In this document: piece by piece, positions 30,103 to 39,487 of the stretch
How positions within the stretch are numbered: the stretch's first letter is position 1
Layout of the letters: each line of letters begins with the position of its first letter
Position numbers and translations under genes: made by a program
Assembly (NCBI GenBank): GCA_945948915.1
Contig: CAMFCQ010000012.1
Span: 1 to 46,324 of the forward strand
DNA: 46,324 nucleotides
DNA from: an uncultured Clostridia bacterium
Lineage (GTDB): Bacteria; Bacillota; Clostridia; Christensenellales; Aristaeellaceae
Direction of reading: 5' to 3'
Notes under the pieces: model-generated
Told to the model about the DNA's origin: nothing
The model's database searches: none
Seen by the model: only the letters and a program-made list of their open reading frames with translations

Positions 30103-30660
30103 ATGATCGTACGTTTTGTGATGAAAGACGCGCACGTCCCCGCTTCGATTCAGGAGACCATGAACAAGCGCTGCCACCAGCGCATGGATGCATACTTCAA
30201 GGATGAAGCGCCTGACGCGACCGTCATCACGGTTCGCGTCACCGAGCAGAAGAACACCTACAAGGTGGAAATGACGATGCCCTATCTCGGGCACACGCTC
30301 CGTACGGAAAACCAGGAGCGGGAGATTTCCCTCCCCGCGCTGGATAAGGGTATAGATATCCTGGAACGCCAGATGAAGAAGCTCCGCACCCGTCTGGGGC
30401 GCGACCTTCGCAAAAAGCCTGCGGTGGCGGAAGATGCCCCGGCTGAAACCGGGGAGGAAGCCATGGAGGAGCAGGAGCAGAAGGTGCTGCGCGTCAAGCG
30501 CTATGCGGCCAAGCCCATGAGCGTGGACGATGCGATTCTGGAAATGGACCTGCTGGGACACTCGTTCTACATGTTCTCGAATGTGGAGACCGGCAACGCA
30601 GCGACGGTTTATCGCCGCAAGGACGGCGGCTGCGGCCTGATCGAGCTTGAGAACCTGTAA
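30103..30660 (+). CDS. hpf: Ribosome hibernation promoting factor, long form
   Basis: The 185-residue protein matches long HPF. Its N-terminal ribosome-binding domain (about 1-105) includes PYLGHTLRTENQEREISLPALDKGIDILERQMKKLRTRL. After a linker (about 106-130), the C-terminal dimerisation domain has VKRYAAKPMSVDDAILEMDLLGHSFYMFSN and TVYRRKDGGCGLIE. It dimerises 70S ribosomes into inactive 100S in stationary phase or stress. The start at 30103 has AAAGGAGG upstream; its own promoter lies just upstream. Confidence 0.95.
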   Translation: MIVRFVMKDAHVPASIQETMNKRCHQRMDAYFKDEAPDATVITVRVTEQKNTYKVEMTMPYLGHTLRTENQEREISLPALDKGIDILERQMKKLRTRLGRDLRKKPAVAEDAPAETGEEAMEEQEQKVLRVKRYAAKPMSVDDAILEMDLLGHSFYMFSNVETGNAATVYRRKDGGCGLIELENL

Positions 30661-30745
30661 GAATCCAAACCTGAGCGGTCCGAAAAACGACAAACAGGCG
30701 CCCCTCAAGTGAGCCGTGAGGAGCGAAAGAGAAAGGGTGGTACCG

Positions 30746-31129
30746 ATGGATCCGGCGATAAAGAAAGTGGTGGCTGTGCTCGCAGCTGCGCTGATCGTGG
30801 TCATCGGAGCAATACTGGTGATCAACACCGCGAACAGGAAGGCGACAGTCACCACGGAAAACGAGATCAAGACACAGGAAAATATTGAAGACAATCAGCA
30901 GGCGGATACCGACGCGGAGCCGACCGCAGAAGAAATGCCCACTGACGAGGCACAAGCCGGCGAGACAGGCGTGACCAACGAGGCGCAGGATGAAGCGGCG
31001 CAAAATGATGTGATGTATGAAGGCGCGCTTGCGGGACTGAGCGAAGAAGAGATTGCGAAGATGGCAATGGCCGAGGAAGAATCCGCTGCGAGAACCGAGA
31101 CTTCCGGCGTGGAGGACGCCGTTGACTGA
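30746..31129 (+). CDS. Small membrane-anchored acidic protein
   Basis: The 127-residue protein has an N-terminal transmembrane anchor (about 5-28: IKKVVAVLAAALIVVIGAILVI) and a long extracytoplasmic, very acidic, disordered-looking tail rich in Glu, Asp, Ala and Thr. A short helical LSEEEIAKMAMAEEE lies near the end. AAAGGGTGG precedes the start. No family is recognised. Confidence 0.7.
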   Translation: MDPAIKKVVAVLAAALIVVIGAILVINTANRKATVTTENEIKTQENIEDNQQADTDAEPTAEEMPTDEAQAGETGVTNEAQDEAAQNDVMYEGALAGLSEEEIAKMAMAEEESAARTETSGVEDAVD

Positions 31130-31429
31130 AATCATTGCACAACAAGAGGAGCGGGGCTCCTGACGCACGCGGCTGCGTGCGCGTGAAAAGAGGGAAAAGT
31201 ATCATAGACGTGTATAAAACCGGAGCTGCCAGGCGCTGAAGGCGAGCCGATGACGCAGCTCCGGTGTTATTGCGTCCATTGCTTTTGCCGCGCCCATGCG
31301 GCCAAAACAGGTGCAGAAAGCAGCCTGCGGTAGCGCCGGCCGCACCCGGCATGCAGCCGCGCAGTTTTCAGCGATATCAGGATTTGTATGGAGAAATGAA
31401 TAAAATTTGCAAATAATTTGAAAAAACCA
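31130..31429. other. Intergenic region upstream of the tRNA cluster
   Basis: There is no gene. Two modest hairpins are seen: GCACGC-GGCT-GCGTGC near 31163 and a longer GGAGCTGC...GCAGCTCC element at about 31222-31262. Neither is followed by a clear T-run. Sequence turns AT-rich at 31385 towards the tRNA promoter. Confidence 0.4.
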
Positions 31430-31458
31430 TTGACAAATGCGCTTGCGCGGTGTATTAT
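31430..31458 (+). promoter_or_regulatory. Sigma-A promoter of the tRNA cluster
   Basis: TTGACA (31430-31435), 17-bp spacer, TATTAT (31453-31458), about 40 bp before tRNA-Val. Confidence 0.85.
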
Positions 31459-31505
31459 ATATCACGTCGCCGCGCTCGACACATTCAAGCGATGCGGCGA
31501 ACCCC

Positions 31506-31581
31506 GGGAGCATAGCTCAGCTGGGAGAGCATCTGCCTTACAAGCAGAGGGTCACAGGTTCGAGCCCTGTTGTTCCCACCA
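31506..31581 (+). tRNA. tRNA-Val(TAC)
   Basis: The 76-nt cloverleaf has acceptor GGGAGCA/TGTTCCC, anticodon stem TCTGC/GCAGA with loop CTTACAA (anticodon TAC) and encoded CCA. First of five cotranscribed tRNAs. Confidence 0.96.
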
Positions 31582-31591
31582 ATTTCATAGT

Positions 31592-31668
31592 GGCGCGGTA
31601 GTTCAGTCGGTTAGAATGCCAGCCTGTCACGCTGGAGGTCGAGGGTTCGAGCCCCTTCCGCGTCGCCA
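31592..31668 (+). tRNA. tRNA-Asp(GTC)
   Basis: The 77-nt cloverleaf has anticodon stem CCAGC/GCTGG with loop CTGTCAC (anticodon GTC), discriminator G and encoded CCA. Confidence 0.96.
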
Positions 31669-31675
31669 CTTTTAT

Positions 31676-31751
31676 GCCTTGGTAGCTCAGTCGGTAGAGC
31701 AGTAGACTGAAAATCTACGTGTCGGTGGTTCGATTCCGCCCCAAGGCACCA
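31676..31751 (+). tRNA. tRNA-Phe(GAA)
   Basis: The 76-nt cloverleaf has acceptor GCCTTGG/CCAAGGC, anticodon stem GTAGA/TCTAC with loop CTGAAAA (anticodon GAA) and encoded CCA. Confidence 0.96.
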
Positions 31752-31756
31752 GATAT

Positions 31757-31831
31757 GCGGTAGTAGCTCAGTGGTAGAGTGCCACCTTGCCAAGGTGGAT
31801 GTCGCGAGTCCGAATCTCGTCTACCGCTCCA
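31757..31831 (+). tRNA. tRNA-Gly(GCC)
   Basis: The 75-nt cloverleaf has acceptor GCGGTAG/CTACCGC, anticodon stem CCACC/GGTGG with loop TTGCCAA (anticodon GCC) and encoded CCA. Confidence 0.96.
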
Positions 31832-31836
31832 AATTC

Positions 31837-31911
31837 GGCGCCATGGCCAAGTGGTAAGGCAAAGCTCTGCAAAAGCTTCACTCTCCAGTTCGAGTCTGGA
31901 TGGCGCCTCCA
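31837..31911 (+). tRNA. tRNA-Cys(GCA)
   Basis: The 75-nt cloverleaf has acceptor GGCGCCA/TGGCGCC, anticodon stem AAGCT/AGCTT with loop CTGCAAA (anticodon GCA) and encoded CCA. Confidence 0.95.
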
Positions 31912-31917
31912 CTACGG

Positions 31918-31956
31918 GACTCAGATATTGATACAATATCTGGGTCTTTTCTTTTA
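31918..31956 (+). terminator. Intrinsic terminator of the tRNA operon
   Basis: GACTCAGATATTG-ATA-CAATATCTGGGTC forms a long stem followed by TTTTCTTTT. Confidence 0.88.
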
Positions 31957-32252
31957 CATTTTTTTCGAGACGCCATGCAAAAATCAAAGGATTATCCGCT
32001 GGAATTGGTGTTTAGAGAAGGGAAATTGCAGGATTTCGTTTCTCTGAATCAAATGCTCAATTTGCTTCCGAACGGATAGAAGGCAAAATAGGTCGTTGGT
32101 CTACTCGAGGCGGCGGATTCTCATCAATTTTGCACCCCCCGGGCTGAAATAGAGGAAAGCGTACACAGTGTTACGATATAATCCGTACACGGTGTACGCT
32201 TTTATCTTGGGGATTCGGTGCAGCAATAATGATAGACGGGTACAGAAATAGA
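31957..32252. other. Junction region between the tRNA cluster and the BREX remnant
   Basis: No gene is supported. The notable structure is a 16-nt inverted repeat (one mismatch) at 32156-32171 and 32187-32202, AAAGCGTACAC type, enclosing a TATAAT. It is followed by a short T-stretch. It could be a terminator or an operator around a -10 box. Confidence 0.5.
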
Positions 32253-32948
32253 CTACTCAAGTTTAATAAAGTAGTCTATTCTCGGAAAGAATCTGAATAC
32301 AGCGCATTCAGAAATCTGAGCAGTATGAAAAAAAGCAGAGATCAAAAACCGCCGAGATGTCCGGAATCCACTTGGAATCCTTCTCGATGGTAGGATTGCA
32401 AACCTCAAACACTTCGTCAATGGGATTGAAGGCGATGGTGATACGCTTCTTTTTATAAGAGGAGTCCACGACTTGTCCTCCTCAATGAACTCGTAGTCCA
32501 GCTGTACGATGCACCAGATGCCGCCGCAGAGAAGCCGGTCATACTTCTCCGGATACTCGTCGGCGATAGGCACGGCCTTCAGACCAAGATTGGAAAACTC
32601 GGCCTCATAGACATCGCGCTTGATATTCAGGCTAACCGTGATCTTGTCGATGACGGTATAGCTACCACGGGCGCGGAGCACGGAGAGGATCTTCTGGGCT
32701 TCATCCGGACGTACAAAGTTGTCCACCAGAATCCGCTTCACGTTCTCGACGCCCTTTTCGATGACTTCTTCATCATCGGAGCTACAATACTGCCCCAGGA
32801 GGAACTCAAGGACATAGACGGGTACATTGGCCCCTTCCTTGATTTTCTTGGTGAGGTCTTTCCGGACAATTCTCCCGTCGAAACACTCGCGGAGCTTGCC
32901 CTTGATGATTTCACGGGTATCCATCGTACCCTCGGTATGCTGATCCAT
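32253..32948 (-). pseudogene. brxL: Truncated brxL (BREX Lon-like protease/ATPase), N-terminal fragment
   Basis: The frame begins at 32948 (AAGGAGGA upstream). Its first ~150 residues (IIKGKLRECFDGRIVRKDLT, VYVLEFLLGQYCSSDDEEVI, LLCGGIWCIVQLDYEFIEED) match the start of BrxL as I know it. Full BrxL is about 680 residues, with an AAA+ Walker motif (GPRSTGKS) and a Lon-like protease domain; neither is present here. After EFIEEDK near 32478 the frame runs into unrelated sequence, so a deletion or rearrangement removed the catalytic parts. It lies 11 bp after the pglZ remnant, as in real BREX operons. Non-functional in all likelihood. Confidence 0.8.
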
Positions 32949-32959
32949 GACTTTCCTCC

Positions 32960-34408
32960 TTAACCGAAGAAGTCGAACTCATCCACCGCAAATGCAATGT
33001 CGATCTGGAATTCCTCGCGCTGCATCTGCAGTCCGTTCTCATCAGCGATGACAAGGTAGTAGGTCTCCGTATTGCTGTACTTCAGCGATTTCAGATTGAA
33101 GCTGCACCGGAAGGTACGCTCCTGACCATTATCGCTAGACTTGTCCGCAATAATCTTCTGGACATCGCTGATGGCCTTGCCACTGCTGTCTGTGAAGTAA
33201 AGCTGGTATGTCGCTGCTTCCCGATTGCCGCCTACAGCATCCTTCTGATAGAAGTTCAGGGAGAAGATCATGTTGCTGATCTTCCGATTGGCAGAGAGCA
33301 GGCTGATCTCCACTGGTTTCGTGTCGTACTTGCTCTTGTTCTTCTTATATTCTTTTGACTGATTCCGCAGGAAGTGGTACTCGATCACCGGGACGACCAT
33401 TTCCTGCAGGCTGATACCGCCGTGCACGAAGTTCAGGCCGCCGCCCTTCATCTTGATCCGGATGCTCTCTCTCGGAGCGTAGACGTCGTAGGCCATGTTG
33501 CCTCCAAGGAACTTCACCGGCAGCAAATACTGCGGCTGCGCACCTTTCTGCATGATGGCATAGCGCCGTCCGATCTCCACATCTTGATCGCTCTCCGTGG
33601 TCTTGTCCACCTTGTCATCCTCACTGAGCGGACTGTGGGTATACAGGAAGCCGTGGTCGGAAGTGATAAGGATATTCGCGCCGCCCCACTCGTTGGCGAT
33701 GATGCGGACCATGTTCTTCCGCTCTTCAATCGCCGTATCGCAGGCGCTGAAGATAGAACTCTCCAGATGACCGGCCTCGTCGATGGTGTCGTGGTAGATA
33801 TAGACCACGTTCATGCCCTTGATGAGCGCCTGCCGGTCGGCACGCTTCATACCAATAATGTCCTTGTACTTGAGCGCTACGCTGGCCGGGTCCGCTGCCT
33901 TCAGGAGCTTGTCCCGGTTGGGAGCCTCAGTGGATTGTCCGTCGGCCAGCACCGCCAGTCGCTCGGTCTTGCCGCTCTTCAACTCGACGGACAGCTCCTT
34001 ATGCGGAAGCAGCGCCGCCATGCCAAACTTGCTGATCGTCGGGAAGATGCCCTGCATGGACTTCAGGTCCACCTTGGCCTGCGTCTCACGCTCCAGCTGT
34101 TCAGCGAGAGTAGCCGCCACCTCGTACCGCATGGCATCGGAGATGATCACATATACCTTGCTGTCGGAAGCCGCCACCTGTCGACGGTAAAAGTCCGTCT
34201 GCTGCGGCACTTCCAGCACCCGGCCATACTCGCGCAGGTTGTCCGCGCAGGCATCCGACCAGTTGTTGCCAAGCTGGCCGAGGAACCAGATGGTATAGAG
34301 GCCTTCAACCTTCTCCATCACATGGGTGAACAGGTCGGACAGTTCCTCGTGATAATTCTTCAGGCTCTCGGAATAGCTCTTATGGAACTCCCGGTAATAG
34401 GTGTCCAT
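32960..34408 (-). pseudogene. pglZ: 5'-truncated pglZ (BREX alkaline-phosphatase-superfamily protein)
   Basis: The remaining 482 residues carry the PglZ domain: VYVIISDAMRYEVAATLAEQ with the metal-binding Asp, MQGIFPTISKFGMAALLPH, VVYIYHDTIDEAGH and ITSDHGFLYTHSPL, then the C-terminal beta region. BREX PglZ is normally about 850 residues. The N-terminal half is missing: the frame meets a TGA a few codons upstream of the first Met, and 34425 onward is unrelated. No other BREX gene (brxA, brxB, brxC, pglX) is in the window. Remnant of a phage-defence locus, possibly still making a truncated protein. Confidence 0.85.
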
Positions 34409-34424
34409 GATGTAGTATTCCGTC

Positions 34425-35036
34425 GTGTATCAGCTGTACCTGAGGGTCGGCTGTGAGCATGACGATATTGTTGCGGATGATACTGATTGCCGGCACACAA
34501 CATATACTGATTATGATAACGGCAAAATCAAGTATACCGACAATAACGACGGCAAAACTCATATCCGGCAGAATGGATATGACCGCATTTGCAATACCTG
34601 CCACGAGAAGATAAGCATTGTATATGGGGAGGAACACACCGAGAAACACGACTATTCCAACGGCGACGTCTGCCCATGCAGCTACGATCGCAACAACTGT
34701 CAGCACACGCCCAGCAAGATAAAGACATACAACCGTCATCTTTTCAAATTCCTGAATGAAAAGCAGCACGAGACCATTGCCATTGTGTGGAATATAATCT
34801 GTTCAACATGCGAAAAGATCTATAGTGAGGAGATCGATTATGTAGGTGATGAGAATAACCCGATTGGCCTGCCGTATGATCATGTTTGGAAAGATGGCAA
34901 CTGGACTTACATGACTTCGTCGGTGATGCAGCCGGCATCATGCCGGTTTAGCTTGACAGTCCCTTTTGCTTTATGCTTGCAGATTTCCGCCGGGAAGCCG
35001 GCTGCTGCCGAGTGCATAACGCAAAAAAGCGGTTAA
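34425..35036 (+). pseudogene. Cys-rich fragment, possibly from a repetitive surface protein
   Basis: The 203-codon open frame has no ribosome binding site, no signal peptide and a GTG start. It contains repeated patterns of a His/Gly-rich lead followed by CxxC (ICNTCHEK, CPCSY, ICSTCEKIY) and HxWKDGNW-type ends. This resembles the zinc-ribbon-like repeats of large secreted Firmicutes proteins. Base composition is AT-richer than flanking genes. It abuts the pglZ breakpoint on one side and the cas promoter on the other, so it is probably debris from a rearrangement. The rest of 34409-35130 contains nothing else recognised. Confidence 0.4.
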
Positions 35037-35039
35037 AGA

Positions 35040-35068
35040 TTGTATCATCATGCCAAATAGTTTATAAT
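35040..35068 (+). promoter_or_regulatory. Sigma-A promoter of the cas operon
   Basis: TTGTAT (35040-35045), 17-bp spacer, TATAAT (35063-35068), about 60 bp before cas3. Confidence 0.7.
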
Positions 35069-35130
35069 GGATTGCATCAAGGAACCAGGGAATCGGCTCG
35101 ACCGGGGTGACGCTGACGGGGGGAAATGGG

Positions 35131-37869
35131 ATGGATCGCAGAGCACAGCAGGCGCTGATTGCAAAGACAGGGGAGCAGCGCGAGGCGTATCTGCCCCTCC
35201 GGATGCACCTTCAGGACACAGAGGCCGTGATCACCCGCCTGGTGCGTCAGTGGCTTTCGGAGGCGGGTAGGGCGTGCATCGCAGGGGCGATGACAGAGGA
35301 GATGCTGGTTCGCCTTGCCTGCTTTCTTGCGCTGATTCATGATCTGGGCAAGGCGACGCCTTGCTTCCAGCAGAAGGTGGCTCCGCTGGTCGAGGGCGGG
35401 ATGGAGCGCCTGACCGCGTGCGGCCTTCGCTGGGGCGCGCTGCCCAATGCCTGCGAGTCGCCGCATGCCCTGGCGGGCGAGATGCTGCTGCTGGAGGCGG
35501 GCTGCCCCGCATCGGTGGCGTCGATTGTCGGTGCGCATCATGGAAAGCCATCCTCCGAGAGGATGCATGAGGAGCCGGGACAGATGGAGCTTCACCCGGA
35601 AAACTACTTCGGCAAATCGAGGGAGGCCTGGGAAAGCGTCCGGCAAGCGCTGATTGACGAGGCGCTGGCCGCCGCCGGCTTTGCGGACATGAGCGAGTTG
35701 CCGGAGGTGTCCGTGCCGGTGCAGATGCTGCTGAGCGGTCTGCTGATCATGGCGGACTGGTTGGCCAGCAATCCGGCGTTCTTTCCGCTGATCCGCGTCG
35801 ATGACCCGGTTTTTGCCGGCACGGCGGAGCGCGGCGAGCAGGGCTGGCGCAGAATCCGTCTGCCGGCGTGCTGGCAGCCGGAGACGATCTTTGCGACAGA
35901 CGATCTGTGCCAGCGGCGCTTTTTCGACGAGCGGGGCAATGGCTATACGCCCAATGCCGTGCAGCGGGCGATGATGCAGGCGGCGGAGCAGTCTGCGCAT
36001 CCGGGCGTTATGATTCTGGAGGCACAGATGGGCGTGGGCAAAACGGAGGCCGCGCTGCTGGCCGCCGAAATCCTGTCCTGCGGCATGGACGGACAGGAAA
36101 AGCGCGGTGGAATCTTCTTCGGCCTGCCGACGCAGGCGACGGCCAACGGCATTTTTCCCAGGGTGTGCCGCTGGGCGCAGACGCTCACCGAGACGTCCCA
36201 GGCAACGCTTCGCCTGGCGCACGGCGGTGCGGCGCTCAATCCGGATTATCTGGCGATTCAGGAGCGCTCCCGGGTTGAGGAGGATGCGCAGGACGACAGC
36301 GGGCTTGTGGTGCACGCCTGGTTTCAGGGGCGCAAGCAGGCGCTGCTGTCCAGCTTTGTGATCGGCACCGTGGATCAGCTGCTGATGGCTGCCCTGCGCC
36401 AGAAGCACGTCATGCTGCGGCACCTGGGGCTGTGCGGCAAGGTCGTGATCATCGATGAAATCCATGCCTATGATGCGTATATGGTGCAATACCTGGATGC
36501 GGCGCTGACCTGGCTGGGCGCCTACCGGGTGCCCGTCATTCTGCTGAGCGCTACGCTGCCGCCGCAGCGCAGGCAGGAGCTGATCGCCGCCTACCTGGGC
36601 GGTCAGGCGCCGGAAGGAGCCTGGCGTCAAAGTCTGGCCTATCCACAGCTGACCTGGACTGACGGCGCGCAGGTGCGTCAGACGGCGATCGACGATTCGT
36701 CCGGAGCCAGGCAGGTGCGCGTGCAGCGGGCTGCGTTTGACGCGCTGGACATGGACGCCCTGGCTGTGCACCTGTCCGAAAGGCTGTCCCAGGGCGGCTG
36801 CGCAGGGGTGATCGTCAATACGGTGCGCCGCGCCCAGCAGGCGGCACAGGCGCTTTCGCGGTCCATGCCCGACACGCAGGTGCTGCTGCTGCACGCCCAG
36901 TTTGTGCTGCCGGATCGGATTGCGCACGAGGACGAGCTGGTGCGCCGCATCGGCAAGCAATCAGGGGCGGCGCAGCGTCATCGCCTGGTAGTGGTCGGCA
37001 CGCAGGTGATCGAGCAGTCGCTGGACATCGATGTGGACTATCTGGTCACGGATCTGTGCCCGATGGATCTGCTGCTCCAGCGGATTGGCCGGCTGCACAG
37101 GCACCCGGGGCACGACGCGATCCGGCCGCCGAAGCTGCAAACGGCCCAATGCCTGGTGCTCGGCGCGTCGCAGACGCTGGAATCGGGCAGCTGTCGGGTC
37201 TACGGCGAATACCTGCTGATGCGCACGCGCAGCTTCCTGCCGGAGACGATCACGCTGCCGGGCGACATTCCCGGCCTCGTCCGATGCGTGTACGATGAGG
37301 ACGCGGTCCTGCCGCAGACACCGCCGGGATATGGGAAGGCGCGCGAGCAGCACGAACGGCAGTGCCGCGACAAGCAGAACCGGGCTAGCGTCTTCCGGCT
37401 GAACCTGCCCGAGGCGTGCCCGGATTTCCCGTGGCTCAATACGATGACCGGGCTGATGGACGGCGACTACCGGGGGGATGAGCCGCATGCTCAGGCGGCG
37501 GTGCGCGACGGCGATCCCTCCATCGAGGTGCTGCTGATGAAGACCTGCGGGGAGCAGGCGACGTTTGTTAGCGGCGGGCCGCTCATCCCGACGGATCACG
37601 TTCCGGACCGGGAGACGTGCATGGAGATCGCCAGGCAGCGCATTCGCCTGCCGCGGGCGCTGTGCGTGCCATGGCAGCGGGCGGATCAGACGATCGAGGA
37701 GCTGAAGCGGCGCAGCGCGGCGCTGGCTGAATGGCAGCAGTCCCCCTGGCTGCAGGGCGAGCTGGTGCTGCTGCTTGATCGAAACAACGCGACGACACTC
37801 AATGGCTATTGCCTGGCCTATGACCGAGAGACGGGGCTGCACTGCACCAAGGAGGATCATAATGTTTGA
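35131..37869 (+). CDS. cas3: CRISPR-associated helicase-nuclease Cas3 (type I-E)
   Basis: The 912-residue effector nuclease starts with an HD domain (catalytic His70-Asp71 in LIHDLGKATP, further His in GAHHGKP). A SF2 helicase follows: Walker A MGVGKTEAAL, DEIHAYDAY box, LSATLPPQRR, GTQVIEQSLDIDVDYL and QRIGRLHRH. It is recruited by Cascade to degrade invading DNA 3'-5'. Length and order match type I-E. The start at 35131 follows a G-rich site; the stop overlaps cas8e by 8 nt. Confidence 0.97.
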   Translation: MDRRAQQALIAKTGEQREAYLPLRMHLQDTEAVITRLVRQWLSEAGRACIAGAMTEEMLVRLACFLALIHDLGKATPCFQQKVAPLVEGGMERLTACGLRWGALPNACESPHALAGEMLLLEAGCPASVASIVGAHHGKPSSERMHEEPGQMELHPENYFGKSREAWESVRQALIDEALAAAGFADMSELPEVSVPVQMLLSGLLIMADWLASNPAFFPLIRVDDPVFAGTAERGEQGWRRIRLPACWQPETIFATDDLCQRRFFDERGNGYTPNAVQRAMMQAAEQSAHPGVMILEAQMGVGKTEAALLAAEILSCGMDGQEKRGGIFFGLPTQATANGIFPRVCRWAQTLTETSQATLRLAHGGAALNPDYLAIQERSRVEEDAQDDSGLVVHAWFQGRKQALLSSFVIGTVDQLLMAALRQKHVMLRHLGLCGKVVIIDEIHAYDAYMVQYLDAALTWLGAYRVPVILLSATLPPQRRQELIAAYLGGQAPEGAWRQSLAYPQLTWTDGAQVRQTAIDDSSGARQVRVQRAAFDALDMDALAVHLSERLSQGGCAGVIVNTVRRAQQAAQALSRSMPDTQVLLLHAQFVLPDRIAHEDELVRRIGKQSGAAQRHRLVVVGTQVIEQSLDIDVDYLVTDLCPMDLLLQRIGRLHRHPGHDAIRPPKLQTAQCLVLGASQTLESGSCRVYGEYLLMRTRSFLPETITLPGDIPGLVRCVYDEDAVLPQTPPGYGKAREQHERQCRDKQNRASVFRLNLPEACPDFPWLNTMTGLMDGDYRGDEPHAQAAVRDGDPSIEVLLMKTCGEQATFVSGGPLIPTDHVPDRETCMEIARQRIRLPRALCVPWQRADQTIEELKRRSAALAEWQQSPWLQGELVLLLDRNNATTLNGYCLAYDRETGLHCTKEDHNV

Positions 37870-39484
37870 CAAGGCGTTTAATCTGCTGGATGCACCGTGG
37901 ATTCGCGTCGTCCGGCCGGACGCGGCGGAGGAAGAGGTTTCGCTGACCGACGCGCTGCTTGGCGCCCACGCGTATGCCGACCTGGCGGGTGAGCTGCCCA
38001 CGCAGGACGTGGCAGTGCTCCGGCTGCTGCTGGCGGTGTTGCACACGGTATTCTCCCGGGTGGACTGCCGGGGGCAGGAGGCTCCGCTGACCTCGACGCC
38101 AGGGGCGCTCAAGCGCTGGGGCGAGCTGTGGCGGCTGGGCCATTTTCCCGAGGAGCCGCTGCGCGCATACCTTGCCGCCTGGCATGAGCGCTTCTGGCTG
38201 TTCCACCCCGAGCGGCCGTTTTACCAGGTGAACGAGGCGGCCATCGGCACGCCGAGCGGAGCCTGCAAGCTCAACGGCGAGATCTCGCAGAGCGGCAACA
38301 AGGAGCGCCTGTTCTCCGTGCGCAGCGGCGCGCAGAAGGAGCGGCTCAGCTATGCCGAGGCGGCGCGCTGGCTGCTGTATCTGAATGGATTTGACGACAC
38401 CTCGGCCAAGCCCAAGGGTAAGGATCTTCCCACGCCGGGCATCGGGTGGCTGGGCAAGCTGGGGCTGATCACGGCCGTGGGCCGGAATCTCTTTGAGACG
38501 CTGATGCTCAATCTGGTGCTCTTGCCGGACAAGAAGCCCTGGCCGGAGCCAGAGCAGCCCTGCTGGGAGCTGGAGCGCCCCAGGATCGGGGAGCGGGTAC
38601 AGATCGCCATGCCCCGCAACGCAGCCGGGCTGCTGACGCTGCAGTCCCGCCGTATTCTGCTGCAGCGGGAGGGAGACGCGGTGACGGGCTATACGCTGCT
38701 CGGCGGCGACTTCTTTCCCCGGGAGGATGCGCTGCTGGAGCAGATGACGGTTTGGACTGAGGTGAAGGACAAGAAGGGAAATCATCAGGTTGATCAACCC
38801 AGGCGGCATGATGCAACGCGTCAGATGTGGCGTGATTTCAGCGCGATTACCGCCGAAGCGGACGGGCGGATTCGACCTGGCGTGGTCAGTTGGGTGTCTT
38901 ATCTGCAAAGGGCAGGCATGCTTCCCGGTGTGAAACGGGTCTGTCTGCGCATCGCCTCCGTCCAGTATGGAGATAAGGACTTCTTCATCAGCCATGTATT
39001 CGACGATCGACTGACCTTCCATGCCGAGCTGCTGACTGAGGCGGGCACCGTGGGCTATCAGAAGGCTGCGGAGGAGATCGCGCGGGTGGAGACGGCGGCG
39101 AAGTACGCCGGATGGCTGGCCAGCGATCTGGATCGAGCGGCGGGCGGCCGTGGAACGGCTCGGGAGGATCGGGCACAGGAGCGGCTATTTGATTGGGTTG
39201 ACGCGCCGTTCCGGCTTTGGCTGGCCTCGCTGGACCCGGATGCGGGGGCGGAGGCGCTGCTCGAGCAGCAGATTTCCTGGCGGGAGCAGGCCAGAAGCCT
39301 GGCACGGCAGTTGGGTGAGGAAATGGTCGCGCAGGCTGGACAGAAGGCTTTCGTGGGCAGAATTGTCAAGCTTAAGCGGAACGGCAAGGAGGAGGAGCGG
39401 CATTATTCCGCACCGGAGGCCATCAACTTGTATATGCGCCGGCTCAACAAATTGTATCCGGCGAATCAGGAAACGGGGGAATGA
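37862..39484 (+). CDS. cas8e: Cascade large subunit Cas8e (Cse1/CasA)
   Basis: The 540-residue subunit recognises the PAM and recruits Cas3. The beginning FDKAFNLLDAPWIRV is typical of Cse1. Other recognisable segments are LLAVLHTVFSRV, FWLFHPERPFYQVN and the conserved GKDLPTPGIGWLGKLGLITAVG stretch. Its start overlaps the cas3 end, and 3 nt separate it from cse2, so translation is likely coupled. Confidence 0.95.
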   Translation: MFDKAFNLLDAPWIRVVRPDAAEEEVSLTDALLGAHAYADLAGELPTQDVAVLRLLLAVLHTVFSRVDCRGQEAPLTSTPGALKRWGELWRLGHFPEEPLRAYLAAWHERFWLFHPERPFYQVNEAAIGTPSGACKLNGEISQSGNKERLFSVRSGAQKERLSYAEAARWLLYLNGFDDTSAKPKGKDLPTPGIGWLGKLGLITAVGRNLFETLMLNLVLLPDKKPWPEPEQPCWELERPRIGERVQIAMPRNAAGLLTLQSRRILLQREGDAVTGYTLLGGDFFPREDALLEQMTVWTEVKDKKGNHQVDQPRRHDATRQMWRDFSAITAEADGRIRPGVVSWVSYLQRAGMLPGVKRVCLRIASVQYGDKDFFISHVFDDRLTFHAELLTEAGTVGYQKAAEEIARVETAAKYAGWLASDLDRAAGGRGTAREDRAQERLFDWVDAPFRLWLASLDPDAGAEALLEQQISWREQARSLARQLGEEMVAQAGQKAFVGRIVKLKRNGKEEERHYSAPEAINLYMRRLNKLYPANQETGE

Positions 39485-39487
39485 CAG

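Noticed and set aside
31506-31911. tRNA cluster as the site of a second integrated element
   Set aside because: No integrase gene or duplicated tRNA 3' end is visible near the cluster; the BREX remnant adjacency alone is not enough to call an integrated element.
34380-34769. Hydrophobic 129-codon minus-strand frame resembling a membrane protein
   Set aside because: Overlaps the pglZ 5' break and is antisense to the Cys-rich fragment; hydrophobicity comes from reverse reading of Asp/Asn/Tyr codons; no start signals.
35077-36960. 627-codon minus-strand frame opposite cas3
   Set aside because: Shadow of cas3; no recognisable domain and Gln/His/Arg-rich low-quality translation.
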